Assembly (NCBI GenBank): GCA_900545445.1
Contig: UQZH01000034.1
Coordinates: 1 to 22,560 of the forward strand
DNA length: 22,560 bases
From: an uncultured Collinsella sp.
Lineage (GTDB): Bacteria; Actinomycetota; Coriobacteriia; Coriobacteriales; Coriobacteriaceae
Direction: 5' to 3'
Shown here: one piece after another, positions 1 through 7,122 of the stretch
Numbering within the stretch: position 1 is the first letter of the stretch
Layout of the letters: each line of letters starts with the position of its first letter
Position numbers and translations under genes: made by a program
Notes under the pieces: model-generated
Seen by the model: only the letters and a program-made list of their open reading frames with translations
Databases searched by the model: none
Told to the model about the DNA's origin: nothing

Positions 1-17
1 GTAGCGGGTGGTTCAAA

Positions 18-38
18 GCTGGCCGCTGCGCGGCCAGC
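18..38. repeat. Hairpin at window edge (possible terminator)
   Basis: An 8-bp perfect inverted repeat, GCTGGCCG and CGGCCAGC, is separated by 5 nt. Read on the minus strand it is followed by TTTGAACC, a short T stretch, so it could be a weak terminator, but the gene it would serve is outside the window or is the minus operon that already has a better terminator at 60-81. Confidence 0.4.
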
Positions 39-49
39 AGACTAAAGTC

Positions 50-81
50 TTGAAAAAGAAGAGGTCCCGAGCGGGACCTCT
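50..81 (-). terminator. Rho-independent terminator of the redox operon
   Basis: The stem AGAGGTCCC / GGGACCTCT closes a tight loop, and on the minus strand it is followed by TCTTTTTC. It lies about 80 nt downstream of the stop codon of the TlpA-like lipoprotein gene, the last gene of the minus-strand operon. Confidence 0.8.
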
Positions 82-160
82 ATATGGTGGAGCTTATCTT
101 GAAAGGTAGCGGACTACTTCGCACAGCGGCGCACGATCCTCGCTATGCTTTACGCGTTTT

Positions 161-1132
161 CTACTGCTCGCTATTCGCAATCGCCTGGTCGATAAGCTTG
201 TCGAGCGCTGCGCGCTGCTCGGCGGAGCTGATGGCTCCCACGATGGGCTCCCCTACGATGTTGCCATTCTGATCGATGACATACGTTGTCGGGAACGAGA
301 ACAAATTTGACGTAAACTTACCGGCCTCGCTATCCGACTTGAACCAGATGTTCTTATATGTCACGCCCTTCTTGCTCAGCACGTCCTTGGCATCTGCAAT
401 CTCGCCCTTGTTGCCATCGAGCGTAAAGGAATTGACGCCCACGACCTGGCCGCCCTTCTCGGCAAGCTCCTGATTCAGTTTCTCAAGATCGCCCAGCTCG
501 CCCACGCACGGCTTGCACGTGGTGAACCAGAAGTTCATGACGGTGACCTTGTTCTTAGAGAACAGCTCGTCGCTGCTCACGTCGTTGCCATCCAGGTCCT
601 TGCCCGTAAAGCTGGGGAACTTCGTCGTCTCGCTCGAAGCATTGGCACCAGCCGTCATGCCAGCGGCCGAAGCGTCGACGCTCTCGCCTGCGCTCGGCGT
701 GCTTCCACAGCCGGGGAACTCCTTCTCCAGGCTCTCGAGCCTGTCCTCGATCTCCTTGATCTGCTGTGCACCGGCCTTGAGCGTCTTAAGCTCATCCGCC
801 GTGAACTCATCCTTGGCGCCGTCGATGGTCTTGAGCAGGAAATCGCCGTAATTGCTGCCGTCCTCAATCATTGCCGAGTCTTTATTTGCCGCATTGAATA
901 CCTTTTCCCACAGCGCGTTATCACTCGAAAAGATCTCGTTCTCCTTCTGCATGAGCTTCGCATGCAGCTCGGCGGCCTCGTCGGCATTGGCCGGCTTCTG
1001 CGCAGTGAGTTCTGCGATCTTAGGATCGGAGCTCGCAGATTCGCTCGCATTGCCACCGGGCGCCGAACATGCCACAAGGCACAAGGCCAATACCGGCACC
1101 ATAAACAGGGCCGCAATCTTAGAAAGCTTCAT
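161..1132 (-). CDS. TlpA-family thioredoxin-like lipoprotein
   Basis: A secreted, membrane-anchored thiol-disulfide oxidoreductase of about 323 residues. The N-terminus is a lipoprotein signal peptide with lipobox LVAC (lipidated Cys22). Residues about 25-165 are a low-complexity and helical linker rich in Ala, Ser and Glu. A C-terminal thioredoxin fold follows, with active site CKPC (about Cys206/Cys209) in the context NFWFTTCKPC, and the cis-proline loop FSFPTTYVID. The start chosen is the ATG at 1132: the GGAGG motif is 7 nt upstream of it, while the ATG two codons earlier sits almost on top of the ribosome binding site. Last gene of a three-gene minus-strand operon, 29 nt after the 4Fe-4S protein, so it probably receives electrons from, or acts with, that membrane protein. 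Proteins of this family usually reduce or exchange disulfides on exported proteins; the actual partner is unknown. Confidence 0.9.
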   Translation of the reverse strand: MKLSKIAALFMVPVLALCLVACSAPGGNASESASSDPKIAELTAQKPANADEAAELHAKLMQKENEIFSSDNALWEKVFNAANKDSAMIEDGSNYGDFLLKTIDGAKDEFTADELKTLKAGAQQIKEIEDRLESLEKEFPGCGSTPSAGESVDASAAGMTAGANASSETTKFPSFTGKDLDGNDVSSDELFSKNKVTVMNFWFTTCKPCVGELGDLEKLNQELAEKGGQVVGVNSFTLDGNKGEIADAKDVLSKKGVTYKNIWFKSDSEAGKFTSNLFSFPTTYVIDQNGNIVGEPIVGAISSAEQRAALDKLIDQAIANSEQ

Positions 1133-1161
1133 GGTCATTCCTCCGTTTTGTCGAAGCTTGT

Positions 1162-2064
1162 TTACTTTTTATCGGCGGTCAAGGGGAGCTTTTCCGCCGA
1201 CACATCCAGGCCATAGCGATAGCTGATGGCATCGACGGGACAGGCCCCGATGCACTTTCCGCACCGGATGCATTCGGCATGATTGGGCGCGCGGACCACA
1301 TCAACGTCCATCTGACAAACCTTTGAACACTTGCCGCACGAGACGCATTTGCATGCATCGACCCGGATCCCCAGTAGGGACACCTTATTCATGAGCGCAT
1401 AGAATGCGCCGAGTGGACAAATCCATTTGCAGAAGGGGCGGTAGAACAAAACGCTCAGCACTACCACGGCAATGAGAACGGCAAGTTTCCAAGTAAAGAG
1501 CTGTCCCAACGCAGATCGAATGCCGGCATTGGCAGCCGCCAGCGGAATGGCGCCCTCGAGCACACCCTGTGGACAGATGTACTTGCAAAAGAACGGGTCT
1601 CCCATCCCCACGTCGTTAACCACCAAGACGGGCAGCAGCACCACGGCAAACAGCAGCACAACGTACTTGATGTACGTGAGCGGCTTGAGCCTTTTTGTCG
1701 AAATCTTTTTGCCGGGAATCTTGTGAAGCAGCTCCTGCAGCCAGCCAAACGGGCACAGAAAGCCGCATACAAAGCGTCCCAGCAGCACGCCGAGCAAAAT
1801 GAGCGTACCGGTGACGTAGTAAGAAAAGTTGAACTTGGATGAACCTACCACCGACTGGAACGACCCGATGGGGCACGCACCCGATGCCGCGGGGCACGAA
1901 TAGCAATTAAGTCCAGGTACGCAGGCTGTTTTTCCCGCGCCCTGATAGATGCCGCCTTTGGCAAAGTTTGGCAGGTGAATGTTGGTGACGAGCGTCGCCG
2001 CCGCCTGAATGAATCCGCGAAATCGAGCCAAAACATGCGACGCAGTGTTTTCTCTTTTATCCAA
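1162..2064 (-). CDS. Polytopic membrane 4Fe-4S binding protein (NapH/CcoG-like)
   Basis: A 300-residue membrane ferredoxin-like protein, predicted to carry electrons across or along the membrane. Visible are several hydrophobic segments, three membrane-embedded CxxxCP-type motifs (CGFLCPFGW, CKYICPQG, CKWICPLG) typical of the NapH/CcoG/RdxA group, and a C-terminal pair of ferredoxin motifs (CVSCGKCSKVC and CIRCGKCIGACP) that should bind two [4Fe-4S] clusters. An N-proximal Cys-rich stretch (CVPGLNCYSCP) is also present. I prefer the TTG start at 2064, which overlaps the stop codon of the upstream CxxC micropeptide gene (ATTGGATAA shared), with GGAG 10 nt upstream; a longer reading from 2151 would only translate the micropeptide gene in the wrong frame. 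The overlap implies translational coupling. It shares an operon with the TlpA-like lipoprotein, suggesting an extracytoplasmic thiol-redox relay; that role is inferred. Confidence 0.88.
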   Translation of the reverse strand: MDKRENTASHVLARFRGFIQAAATLVTNIHLPNFAKGGIYQGAGKTACVPGLNCYSCPAASGACPIGSFQSVVGSSKFNFSYYVTGTLILLGVLLGRFVCGFLCPFGWLQELLHKIPGKKISTKRLKPLTYIKYVVLLFAVVLLPVLVVNDVGMGDPFFCKYICPQGVLEGAIPLAAANAGIRSALGQLFTWKLAVLIAVVVLSVLFYRPFCKWICPLGAFYALMNKVSLLGIRVDACKCVSCGKCSKVCQMDVDVVRAPNHAECIRCGKCIGACPVDAISYRYGLDVSAEKLPLTADKK

Positions 2065-2203
2065 TTCCGATACACTCCAAGCACAGCCTAATCGCTTTGG
2101 CCAGCACGGCATCCGCCTCGCCACGCATAACGCCAAAGCACACCATGGCAATTCCGACGATCAACAAAGCGACCTGTACCACGGGTTTTACCGCTTTGAA
2201 CAA
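2057..2203 (-). CDS. 48-aa CxxC micropeptide (CD1871A-family-like)
   Basis: A short gene not obvious by length. TTG start at 2203 with AAAGGAG 8 nt upstream; 48 residues. It has one transmembrane helix (about residues 7-26, VVQVALLIVGIAMVCFGV) followed by RGEADAVLAKAIRLCLECIGIG. The C-terminal LCLECIGIG with a CxxC pair after a conserved-looking RGE...VLxKA segment matches my recollection of the small CD1871A family CXXC-motif proteins, which are found next to 4Fe-4S membrane proteins. Its stop codon overlaps the start of the 4Fe-4S gene, so it is the first gene of the operon. Function unknown; the membrane helix and CxxC suggest a redox or metal-cluster role alongside the ferredoxin and thioredoxin proteins. 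Confidence 0.8.
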   Translation of the reverse strand: MFKAVKPVVQVALLIVGIAMVCFGVMRGEADAVLAKAIRLCLECIGIG

Positions 2204-2293
2204 CCTGACCACTCCTTTCGTAACGCGACCATTGGACCATATCGGCTATAAAATCCGTGTTAAGCGCGATTTGAAATGTGCAAGGAGACTGTT
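2204..2293. promoter_or_regulatory. Divergent intergenic promoter region
   Basis: The 90-bp gap between the minus-strand redox operon and the plus-strand two-component operon must hold both promoters. It contains CTATAAAAT (TATAAA at 2247-2252), a good -10-like element for the response regulator gene, but no convincing -35 at 16-18 bp. Ribosome binding sites are AAGGAG (2282-2287, plus) and AAAGGAG (minus, before 2203). Confidence 0.4.
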
Positions 2294-2968
2294 ATGCGTA
2301 TTTTGATCGTCGAGGACGAGCGGGCGCTGTGTGACGCAATCGCGCGCAGCTTGCGAAACTTGGCGTACAGCGTCGACTGCTGTCACGACGGACAGGAAGC
2401 ACTCGACCTACTGAACGTTGAGGCCTTCGACCTCGTGGTACTCGACCTCAACCTTCCCCGCATCGACGGCATGACCGTGCTCAGGGAACTTAGGAAAACT
2501 GACTGCGAGACTAAGGTACTGATTCTGTCCGCACGTGGCGAAGTATCAGATAAAGTCGCCGGACTCGATGCCGGCGCCAACGATTACCTCACCAAGCCGT
2601 TTCATCTGGACGAGCTTGCGGCAAGGATCCGCAGCCTCACCCTCAGACGCTTCGCACAAAGCGACATAGTATTAACCTGCGGAAAGCTCAGCTTTGACAC
2701 CAAGGCGCGCATCGCTTCCGTGGACAGCGTGGCTTTATCTCTTACGCGCAAGGAAACGGGAATCTTGGAATACCTGATGCTTAATCAGGGGCGTCCGGTA
2801 AGTCAAGAGGAGCTTATCGAGCACGTTTGGGATAGCAGCGTGAACAGCTTTAGCAACGCAACCCGCGTTCACATCTCGTCACTCCGCAAAAAGCTACGCA
2901 GCGCTTTGGGATACGACCCGATTCGCAATCGGATTGGAGAGGGCTACGTTATGGAGGATAGCGAATGA
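2294..2968 (+). CDS. OmpR/PhoB-family response regulator
   Basis: A 224-residue two-component response regulator. The receiver domain (residues 1-115) has the acidic pair E7/D8, phosphoacceptor Asp51 in VVLDLNLP, Ser79 at the switch position and Lys101 in LTKPF. The C-terminal OmpR-type winged helix (about 130-222) shows LTRKETGILEYLM, the NSFSNATRVHISSLRKKL recognition helix and IGEGYVM. Start: ATG at 2294 with AAGGAG 6 nt upstream; an in-frame ATG at 2276 has no ribosome binding site. Overlaps the next gene by 4 nt (ATGA), so it is co-translated with its histidine kinase. Divergent from the redox operon, which is the obvious candidate target. Confidence 0.95.
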   Translation: MRILIVEDERALCDAIARSLRNLAYSVDCCHDGQEALDLLNVEAFDLVVLDLNLPRIDGMTVLRELRKTDCETKVLILSARGEVSDKVAGLDAGANDYLTKPFHLDELAARIRSLTLRRFAQSDIVLTCGKLSFDTKARIASVDSVALSLTRKETGILEYLMLNQGRPVSQEELIEHVWDSSVNSFSNATRVHISSLRKKLRSALGYDPIRNRIGEGYVMEDSE

Positions 2969-4104
2969 AAAGGCTTTCGCTGCAATGGCGCATAACGATT
3001 ATGACGGCACTGCTCACGTGTGCGGCATGCGTGCTGACGAACTGCCTGGTCGGCTATACGGGCATGCGCTACATGGATGCCATCGGCAGTAACATCTCGG
3101 CCTTTAAGGCAACCGGCGAAGATTCGCCCCAGGCGTTCGACCCAACGAAAGCGACCCCCGATGACAAGGTCACGATCGTCGTAAACGACGCACAAGAGTC
3201 TTTTGGCACGACAGCCTGGTGCATCACGGCTGGAGTCACACTCCTTGGCGGCGTGCTGGCATACTTTGTGAGCGGCCGTGCGCTCAAACCGCTACGAGCT
3301 TTTGCCGCCCAGGTTGAGCGTGTGCAGCCTGACAACCTAAGCGAAATCAGACTCAGTGAAGATGTGCCCACCGAGCTACAACGATGTAGCGCCTCTTTCA
3401 ACGACATGATCGCCCGTCTTGGCGAAGGGTTCTCTGCACAGCGTCAGTTTACCGGCAACGCCGCACACGAGCTGCGCACCCCGCTCGCCCTTATGCAAGC
3501 ACAGATTGAACTATTCATCTCCGAGCACTCCGGTTTGCAACCCGAAACAGCCGAGCTGCTCGGCCTGCTACAAGAACAAACCGAGCGCATGTCTCGAATG
3601 ACCAAGGTATTACTCGAGATGAGTGAGCTCCGCAGCGTTCCTTGCGAGGACGATGTTGAACTCGGTCCCTTGTCCGAAGAGGTCCTCACCGACCTTGCGC
3701 CACTTGCCGAGAATAAGGGCATAGCCCTCAATTGTGCTGGAGACGCTTTGACAATCGGAAGTGATACGCTCCTCTATCGGCTGGTGTTCAATCTGGTCGA
3801 AAACGCCATCCGTTACAGCCGCCCCGGCTCGACTGTCAACGTCTCCATCAGCGACAGCGACAGCCACGTGCTCCTGCGAGTCAAAGATGAGGGCCCGGGA
3901 ATACCCAAACAGTACCGAGAGAGCATCTTCCAGCCGTTCTTTCGTCTAGATAAATCCCGCAGCAGGGCATACGGCGGCGCAGGACTCGGGCTAGCGCTTG
4001 TTTGGGAGATTGCAGCCCTACACGGCGGCACGGTAGAGGTCGAAGCAAATTCCGAGAACGGAACCGTGATGCTCGTGACCCTCTCAAAGGGGGCCACCAC
4101 GTGA
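2965..4104 (+). CDS. Sensor histidine kinase
   Basis: A 379-residue membrane histidine kinase, partner of the preceding regulator (ATGA overlap). Two transmembrane helices (about 10-30 and 83-103) enclose a small extracytoplasmic domain of about 50 residues. A HAMP-like linker follows (about 104-155), then the dimerisation/phosphoacceptor motif AAHELRTPLAL with His168. The ATPase domain has N box LVFNLVENAIRYS, G1 DEGPGIP, F box FQPFFRL and G2 GGAGLGLALV. All catalytic boxes are intact. The signal sensed is not evident; divergent orientation from the redox operon would fit a redox or envelope-thiol cue, but that is speculation. Confidence 0.95.
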   Translation: MKRLSLQWRITIMTALLTCAACVLTNCLVGYTGMRYMDAIGSNISAFKATGEDSPQAFDPTKATPDDKVTIVVNDAQESFGTTAWCITAGVTLLGGVLAYFVSGRALKPLRAFAAQVERVQPDNLSEIRLSEDVPTELQRCSASFNDMIARLGEGFSAQRQFTGNAAHELRTPLALMQAQIELFISEHSGLQPETAELLGLLQEQTERMSRMTKVLLEMSELRSVPCEDDVELGPLSEEVLTDLAPLAENKGIALNCAGDALTIGSDTLLYRLVFNLVENAIRYSRPGSTVNVSISDSDSHVLLRVKDEGPGIPKQYRESIFQPFFRLDKSRSRAYGGAGLGLALVWEIAALHGGTVEVEANSENGTVMLVTLSKGATT

Positions 4105-4134
4105 TCCGACTGTCCAGGAGTCCCACTCGACATT

Positions 4135-4602
4135 GTGAAACGCGTCCCAAAACTTGGACATGAGAAATGGGAGACAGTTCGCATCTATGCCGAGGACGAA
4201 GTCCTGGCGGGGATTCAGGATGCGCAGAGGAAGCTTGCGGCAGAAAACCCCGACAGAGTCGTGACCGTCGGCGGCAACTGTATGGTGTCGCCTGCCCTCT
4301 TCGATTACCTGCACGGGAAATACGAGAACGTTGGAATCGTCTGGATCTATGCGCATCCGGATGTATCCACGCTGAATGATGGCTACCCCAACGCTCACGC
4401 CATGGTACTTGGCAGCCTTTTGGAACAGGGTGCACCGCAACTCGTTTCGCGGATGCGGCATCCGGTGTTTAAGCCGAGCGATGTCCTGCATGTCGGGCTA
4501 CAGCAGCTCCACGACTATCAGGAAGTTTGCTTAAACAAGCATAGGTGTTGCGGTTTTAGCCGATGTCCTCATGGAGGAAAACGACATGCTGGGTCTGTCT
4601 GA
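4135..4602 (+). pseudogene. Arginase-family fragment, degenerate
   Basis: The reading frame encodes a mid-section of an arginase/agmatinase-family hydrolase (ureohydrolase): VVTVGGNCMVS, VGIVWIYAHPDVSTLNDGYPNAHAMVLGSLL and DVLHVGLQQLHDYQE are typical of the family's metal-binding core. The usual N-terminal about 40 residues and the C-terminal third, including the second DxD metal site, are missing. The first Asp of the DAHPD metal motif has become Tyr (GAT to TAT by one base), which should abolish catalysis. The family resemblance stops near 4530 and the rest of the frame (LNKHRCCGFSRC...) looks like unrelated sequence. No ribosome binding site is visible at the ATG-less GTG start region. It lies 30 nt after the kinase gene and next to another gene relic. 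Confidence 0.75.
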
Positions 4603-4606
4603 TTAA
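4562..4606 (+). pseudogene. Relic of a topoisomerase subunit A 3' end
   Basis: This 45-nt stretch reads DVLMEENDMLGLSD-stop and aligns without gaps to the last 45 nt of the intact topoisomerase subunit A gene at 16640-16684 (GALMKENDMPSLFD-stop), with about 35 of 45 bases identical by eye. On its own it would be marginal, but it is followed by a relic of the same ATPase gene that follows the intact subunit A gene. Confidence 0.5.
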
Positions 4607-4650
4607 AGTCCAACAGTTTCCATGAGGCATCTAGCACGGTAAAAGCTAAA

Positions 4651-4882
4651 GACCCGGGAGACCCCAAACTGTCAACCATCTTTACGGGTGCAAGGGAAAC
4701 GGGCAAGACAGCCCCCTCTCGCTCCTATCCGAAACGGCGCTTGAACACGGCTGGATTGCAGCGAATGTCTCCGCCATGCCCGGCATGCTCGAAGATATCA
4801 TCGAGCACACAAAGGAGGCCGCAGGCCGTTACCTCTCGCAGCCCCATACACGCGTGAGCGGAGTTCAAGTTGGGCAGCGGGG
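4651..4882 (+). pseudogene. AAA ATPase relic (copy of gene at 16932)
   Basis: High nucleotide identity to 17037-17268 of the intact ATPase gene (codons about 36-112). The relic carries a one-base deletion near 4710 (frameshift) and its Walker A motif reads GARETGKT instead of GARGTGKT. Both ends are missing: it starts at the GPGDPN segment and loses similarity after the GVQIG segment. Clearly non-functional and a vestige of a duplicated locus. Confidence 0.85.
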
Positions 4883-5131
4883 CGGTTTAGCGCGCCAATA
4901 TAATCAAATCGTGCACTTCCATAGCCTCTCGTCTACGTGGTGTACCGTCGTCTCCCCTTTTATCAGAGTTGGGCGATTTTCAGGCACCCGAGCTGAACTC
5001 AAATTGAACTCAACGATGCCTTATCGGTCGAGGGCGTCCTAGCGAGAATATACAGAGGCGCACATTTCGCAGGGAACCTCCCATTCGTTATCATATCGGG
5101 ATGCTGTCAAGGCAGCGTCAATGCGTTCGAC
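4883..5131. other. Intergenic stretch after gene relics
   Basis: No gene is supported here on the plus strand. On the minus strand, positions 5131-5039 continue the frame of the hypothetical protein gene after its TAG stop for 30 coding-like codons (ending VPCEMCASVYSR-stop). Otherwise nothing recognisable is seen. Confidence 0.5.
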
Positions 5132-5815
5132 CTACACCTTCTCGCTTTTCGAGGCCTCGTCTGCAGGACCATCGGAATCGATACGGAATCGATCGGCATA
5201 CCATTCATCCGAAGCAATCACCTTATGGAGCATCTGGAGATGCAGGTCGACATAGTGGCAGAACGCCTTGCCGCATTCCACGAGAGGCGCATTGTTTCTC
5301 TCGTTGGGCTCGGCTCCAAAATTAAACTCGACCTCATAGCCCTCCCCAGGCACACCCATGCTCGGCAGAATATCAATGGAGAAGTGGACGAATCCAGACG
5401 TCACCTTGTATACATCTTTTACCTTTGGATCGAACTTCTCGAGTAAGTCTTGAAGTCTTCCATCGGACATCTTCTCACCCGAGAAATCTTTCAGCTTGTT
5501 CACAGGCACACCTTGAAACACCTGCTTGAGAAAGTCATCCTGGTCTTCGGCGGCGAATAATGCGAATGTCCGCAGGCAGACTCCAACCTGTGCGCGGAGA
5601 AGCTGGGCGACGCAAACAAGATTCCTCGACTCGAGCATGGAGATGAATCCGTCTATCAGTCTCATCGCATACTCAGAGGAGGATGCCAGATATAGATCCC
5701 ATTGGGTAAAGTCGCCGTTCATGAAGGGAATCACTGCATTGCGCTCGGCGACTCTCAAGGCACTCAGGCTTTGTTCTATTTTCTCAGCTTCTTGTTTGAA
5801 CTGTTCGCTATCCAA
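5132..5815 (-). CDS. Hypothetical alpha-helical protein, possibly HEPN/DUF5677-like
   Basis: A 227-residue soluble protein I do not recognise with confidence. It is mostly helical and acidic, with SSSEYAMRLIDGFISMLESRNLVCVAQLLRAQVGVCLRTFALFAA and VYKVTSGFVHFSIDI; a central LLRAQ helix followed by a conserved-looking SGFVHFS segment recalls proteins of the DUF5677/HEPN-like type seen in accessory regions. No signal peptide or membrane segment. The start taken is TTG at 5815 with a G-rich GGGGG 5 nt upstream; the frame is open further upstream (FVEKPAFGGI) only as far as a TGA, with no better start, so the N-terminus may be truncated. The C-terminus ends at a TAG after which the frame stays open for 30 more codons. 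Stands alone between gene debris. Confidence 0.7.
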   Translation of the reverse strand: MDSEQFKQEAEKIEQSLSALRVAERNAVIPFMNGDFTQWDLYLASSSEYAMRLIDGFISMLESRNLVCVAQLLRAQVGVCLRTFALFAAEDQDDFLKQVFQGVPVNKLKDFSGEKMSDGRLQDLLEKFDPKVKDVYKVTSGFVHFSIDILPSMGVPGEGYEVEFNFGAEPNERNNAPLVECGKAFCHYVDLHLQMLHKVIASDEWYADRFRIDSDGPADEASKSEKV

Positions 5816-5869
5816 AATGCCCCCAAATGCCGGCTTCTCAACAAATCAAAAAAGCAAGAGAGACAGAGA

Positions 5870-6067
5870 TTAGGTTCCTGCTCCACTGAACCCACGCTTC
5901 CAGTCGAGACACTCCTCCTCAAAGATCTCCCCAGAGTCCCGCCTCTCGCGCCCCTCACGGAACTGTCCATATCAGTGTAGCCAATCCAAGCACAGCCCCA
6001 CCGCACGGCCCAGTCGCTTCCGGTCCTGCGTGGCCCCGTGAAGGCGGAAGGGCGTGGTTGTCGTCAT
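5870..6067 (-). pseudogene. Small ORF split by an in-frame TGA
   Basis: ATG at 6067 has a strong ribosome binding site (GGAGAAAGGA). The first 31 codons read MTTTTPFRLHGATQDRKR then LGRAVGLCLDWLH and end at TGA (5972-5974). The same frame continues without a break for 33 further codons (YGQFREGRERR..., GEIFEEECLDWKRGFSGAGT) to TAA at 5870. Both halves look coding in composition. It may be a 65-residue protein inactivated by a TGG-to-TGA mutation, or simply a 31-residue peptide. No family recognised. Same direction as the PadR operon upstream. Confidence 0.4.
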
Positions 6068-6228
6068 CGCGTTCCTTTCTCCTCGTACCTTTTTGGGCAT
6101 GCGTCACGGGCCCCCGCGCGGCGCTGAGAGCGAATCGGCGCAGGCTTGGGGCCAGTTGCGTAGAGGTTGAGGTTCGGGTTTCGCCGGCTTACGCAGCTTG
6201 GCGGGCAGAGCGCCCGGGCTCGCTGCGC

Positions 6229-6483
6229 CTAGGGCGCGGCGGGATCCGCGACGCCGGAGGTGTCGATCTCGCCCAGATTGGCGAGCTGCTCGATGAGGGG
6301 GAGGCCCATCGGGTCGTCCACCTCGACGCCGCCGAGCACGATGGTGCTGTCGCGTGTGTCTATATGGGTTGTGAACACGGCCGGGTCGAAACCCGAAGCG
6401 ATAAAGCCAATGCCCGCGAGGACAACACCCGCGGCAACGAGCCCGCCCGCCACGGCGAGGTAGATCTTCTTCGCACTGGTCAT
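6229..6483 (-). CDS. DUF4097-like N-terminal stub, 84 aa
   Basis: An 84-residue protein with an N-terminal transmembrane helix (KIYLAVAGGLVAAGVVLAGIGFIASGF) and a short extracytoplasmic tail (STIVLGGVEVDDPMGLPLIEQL). This resembles the start of DUF4097-type proteins that normally follow PadR and DUF1700 genes and that continue into a long repetitive beta domain, absent here. Start: ATG at 6483, with AAAGGAG 8 nt upstream; a GTG three codons earlier overlaps that site. It follows the DUF1700 gene by 15 nt, so it is the third gene of the operon. Ends with TAG; whether it is a natural short form or a truncation cannot be told from this sequence alone. Confidence 0.7.
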   Translation of the reverse strand: MTSAKKIYLAVAGGLVAAGVVLAGIGFIASGFDPAVFTTHIDTRDSTIVLGGVEVDDPMGLPLIEQLANLGEIDTSGVADPAAP

Positions 6484-6498
6484 GGTACTCACTCCTTT

Positions 6499-7122
6499 CT
6501 ACGCCGCAAGATGCGCGGCAGCGCCGCCCTTCTCGCCCTTACCCTTCCAGAAGGGCGAGGCGGCCTTCCTCGCCCAGAGCGCCGAGAGGCGCGCAATTTG
6601 TTTTGAGGCTGCCCAAGCGCCAGCACCAACGAAGAGCGCCACGCCGACGAGGCCGAGCCCCACGCCCGCCGAGGCGAGGGCGTACGGGAAGTGGCCGATG
6701 ATGACGCCGCTTACGGCAAGCAGGAGCCCAACTACGCCCACGCCCCCGAGTGCCACCGCGACGATCCACACGCAGAGCGCCAGCACCCAGATGCAGATAT
6801 AGACCGTGACGGCCACGGCGGCGAAGGCGGCGAGCAGCGGCACCCACACCGGGGAGCCCACGATGGCCAGCACCCACAGCAGCGCGGTGCTGCGCCGGCG
6901 CGTCCTCGCGATCGCGCGCGGCACGGCGGGCAGGTCGTCGAGCGTGGCCTCCGCCACCTCGCCGGGCGTGCCCATGGCGGCCACGGCCTCCTCCTCGCTC
7001 ATACCGTCCTCCATGCGGTCGGCGATGGCCTCCGCATAGAACGCCTTGGTCTCCTCCACCTGCTCGGCCGGCAGGCAGGCGAGCAGCTCGCCCAACCGGC
7101 CCAGAAACTCATCGCGCGTCAT
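6499..7122 (-). CDS. DUF1700 (HAAS) domain membrane protein
   Basis: A 207-residue protein. The N-terminal helical HAAS/DUF1700 domain (residues 1-75: MTRDEFLGRLGELLACLPAEQ, DRMEDGMSEEEAVAAMGTPGEVA) is followed by about four hydrophobic membrane segments (about 80-180) and a basic C-terminal tail. Start at ATG 7122, with GGAGG 6 nt upstream, inside the end of the padR gene (14-nt overlap), so translation is coupled. Such PadR-DUF1700-DUF4097 operons are widespread in Gram-positive bacteria, where the DUF1700 protein is thought to work with the regulator in envelope-stress responses; that function is inferred from context. Confidence 0.9.
   Translation of the reverse strand: MTRDEFLGRLGELLACLPAEQVEETKAFYAEAIADRMEDGMSEEEAVAAMGTPGEVAEATLDDLPAVPRAIARTRRRSTALLWVLAIVGSPVWVPLLAAFAAVAVTVYICIWVLALCVWIVAVALGGVGVVGLLLAVSGVIIGHFPYALASAGVGLGLVGVALFVGAGAWAASKQIARLSALWARKAASPFWKGKGEKGGAAAHLAA

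Noticed and set aside
3881..4435. 184-residue minus-strand ORF across the kinase end and the arginase fragment
   Set aside because: Spans two sense-strand reading frames with clear family motifs; Arg/Pro-rich composition typical of a shadow frame.
5972..5974. TGA as a selenocysteine codon
   Set aside because: No SECIS-like hairpin recognised just after it and the flanking residues do not resemble a known selenoprotein; a nonsense mutation is simpler.
6058..6606. 182-residue plus-strand ORF
   Set aside because: Antisense to the DUF4097-like stub and the end of the DUF1700 gene; no start signal or domain.
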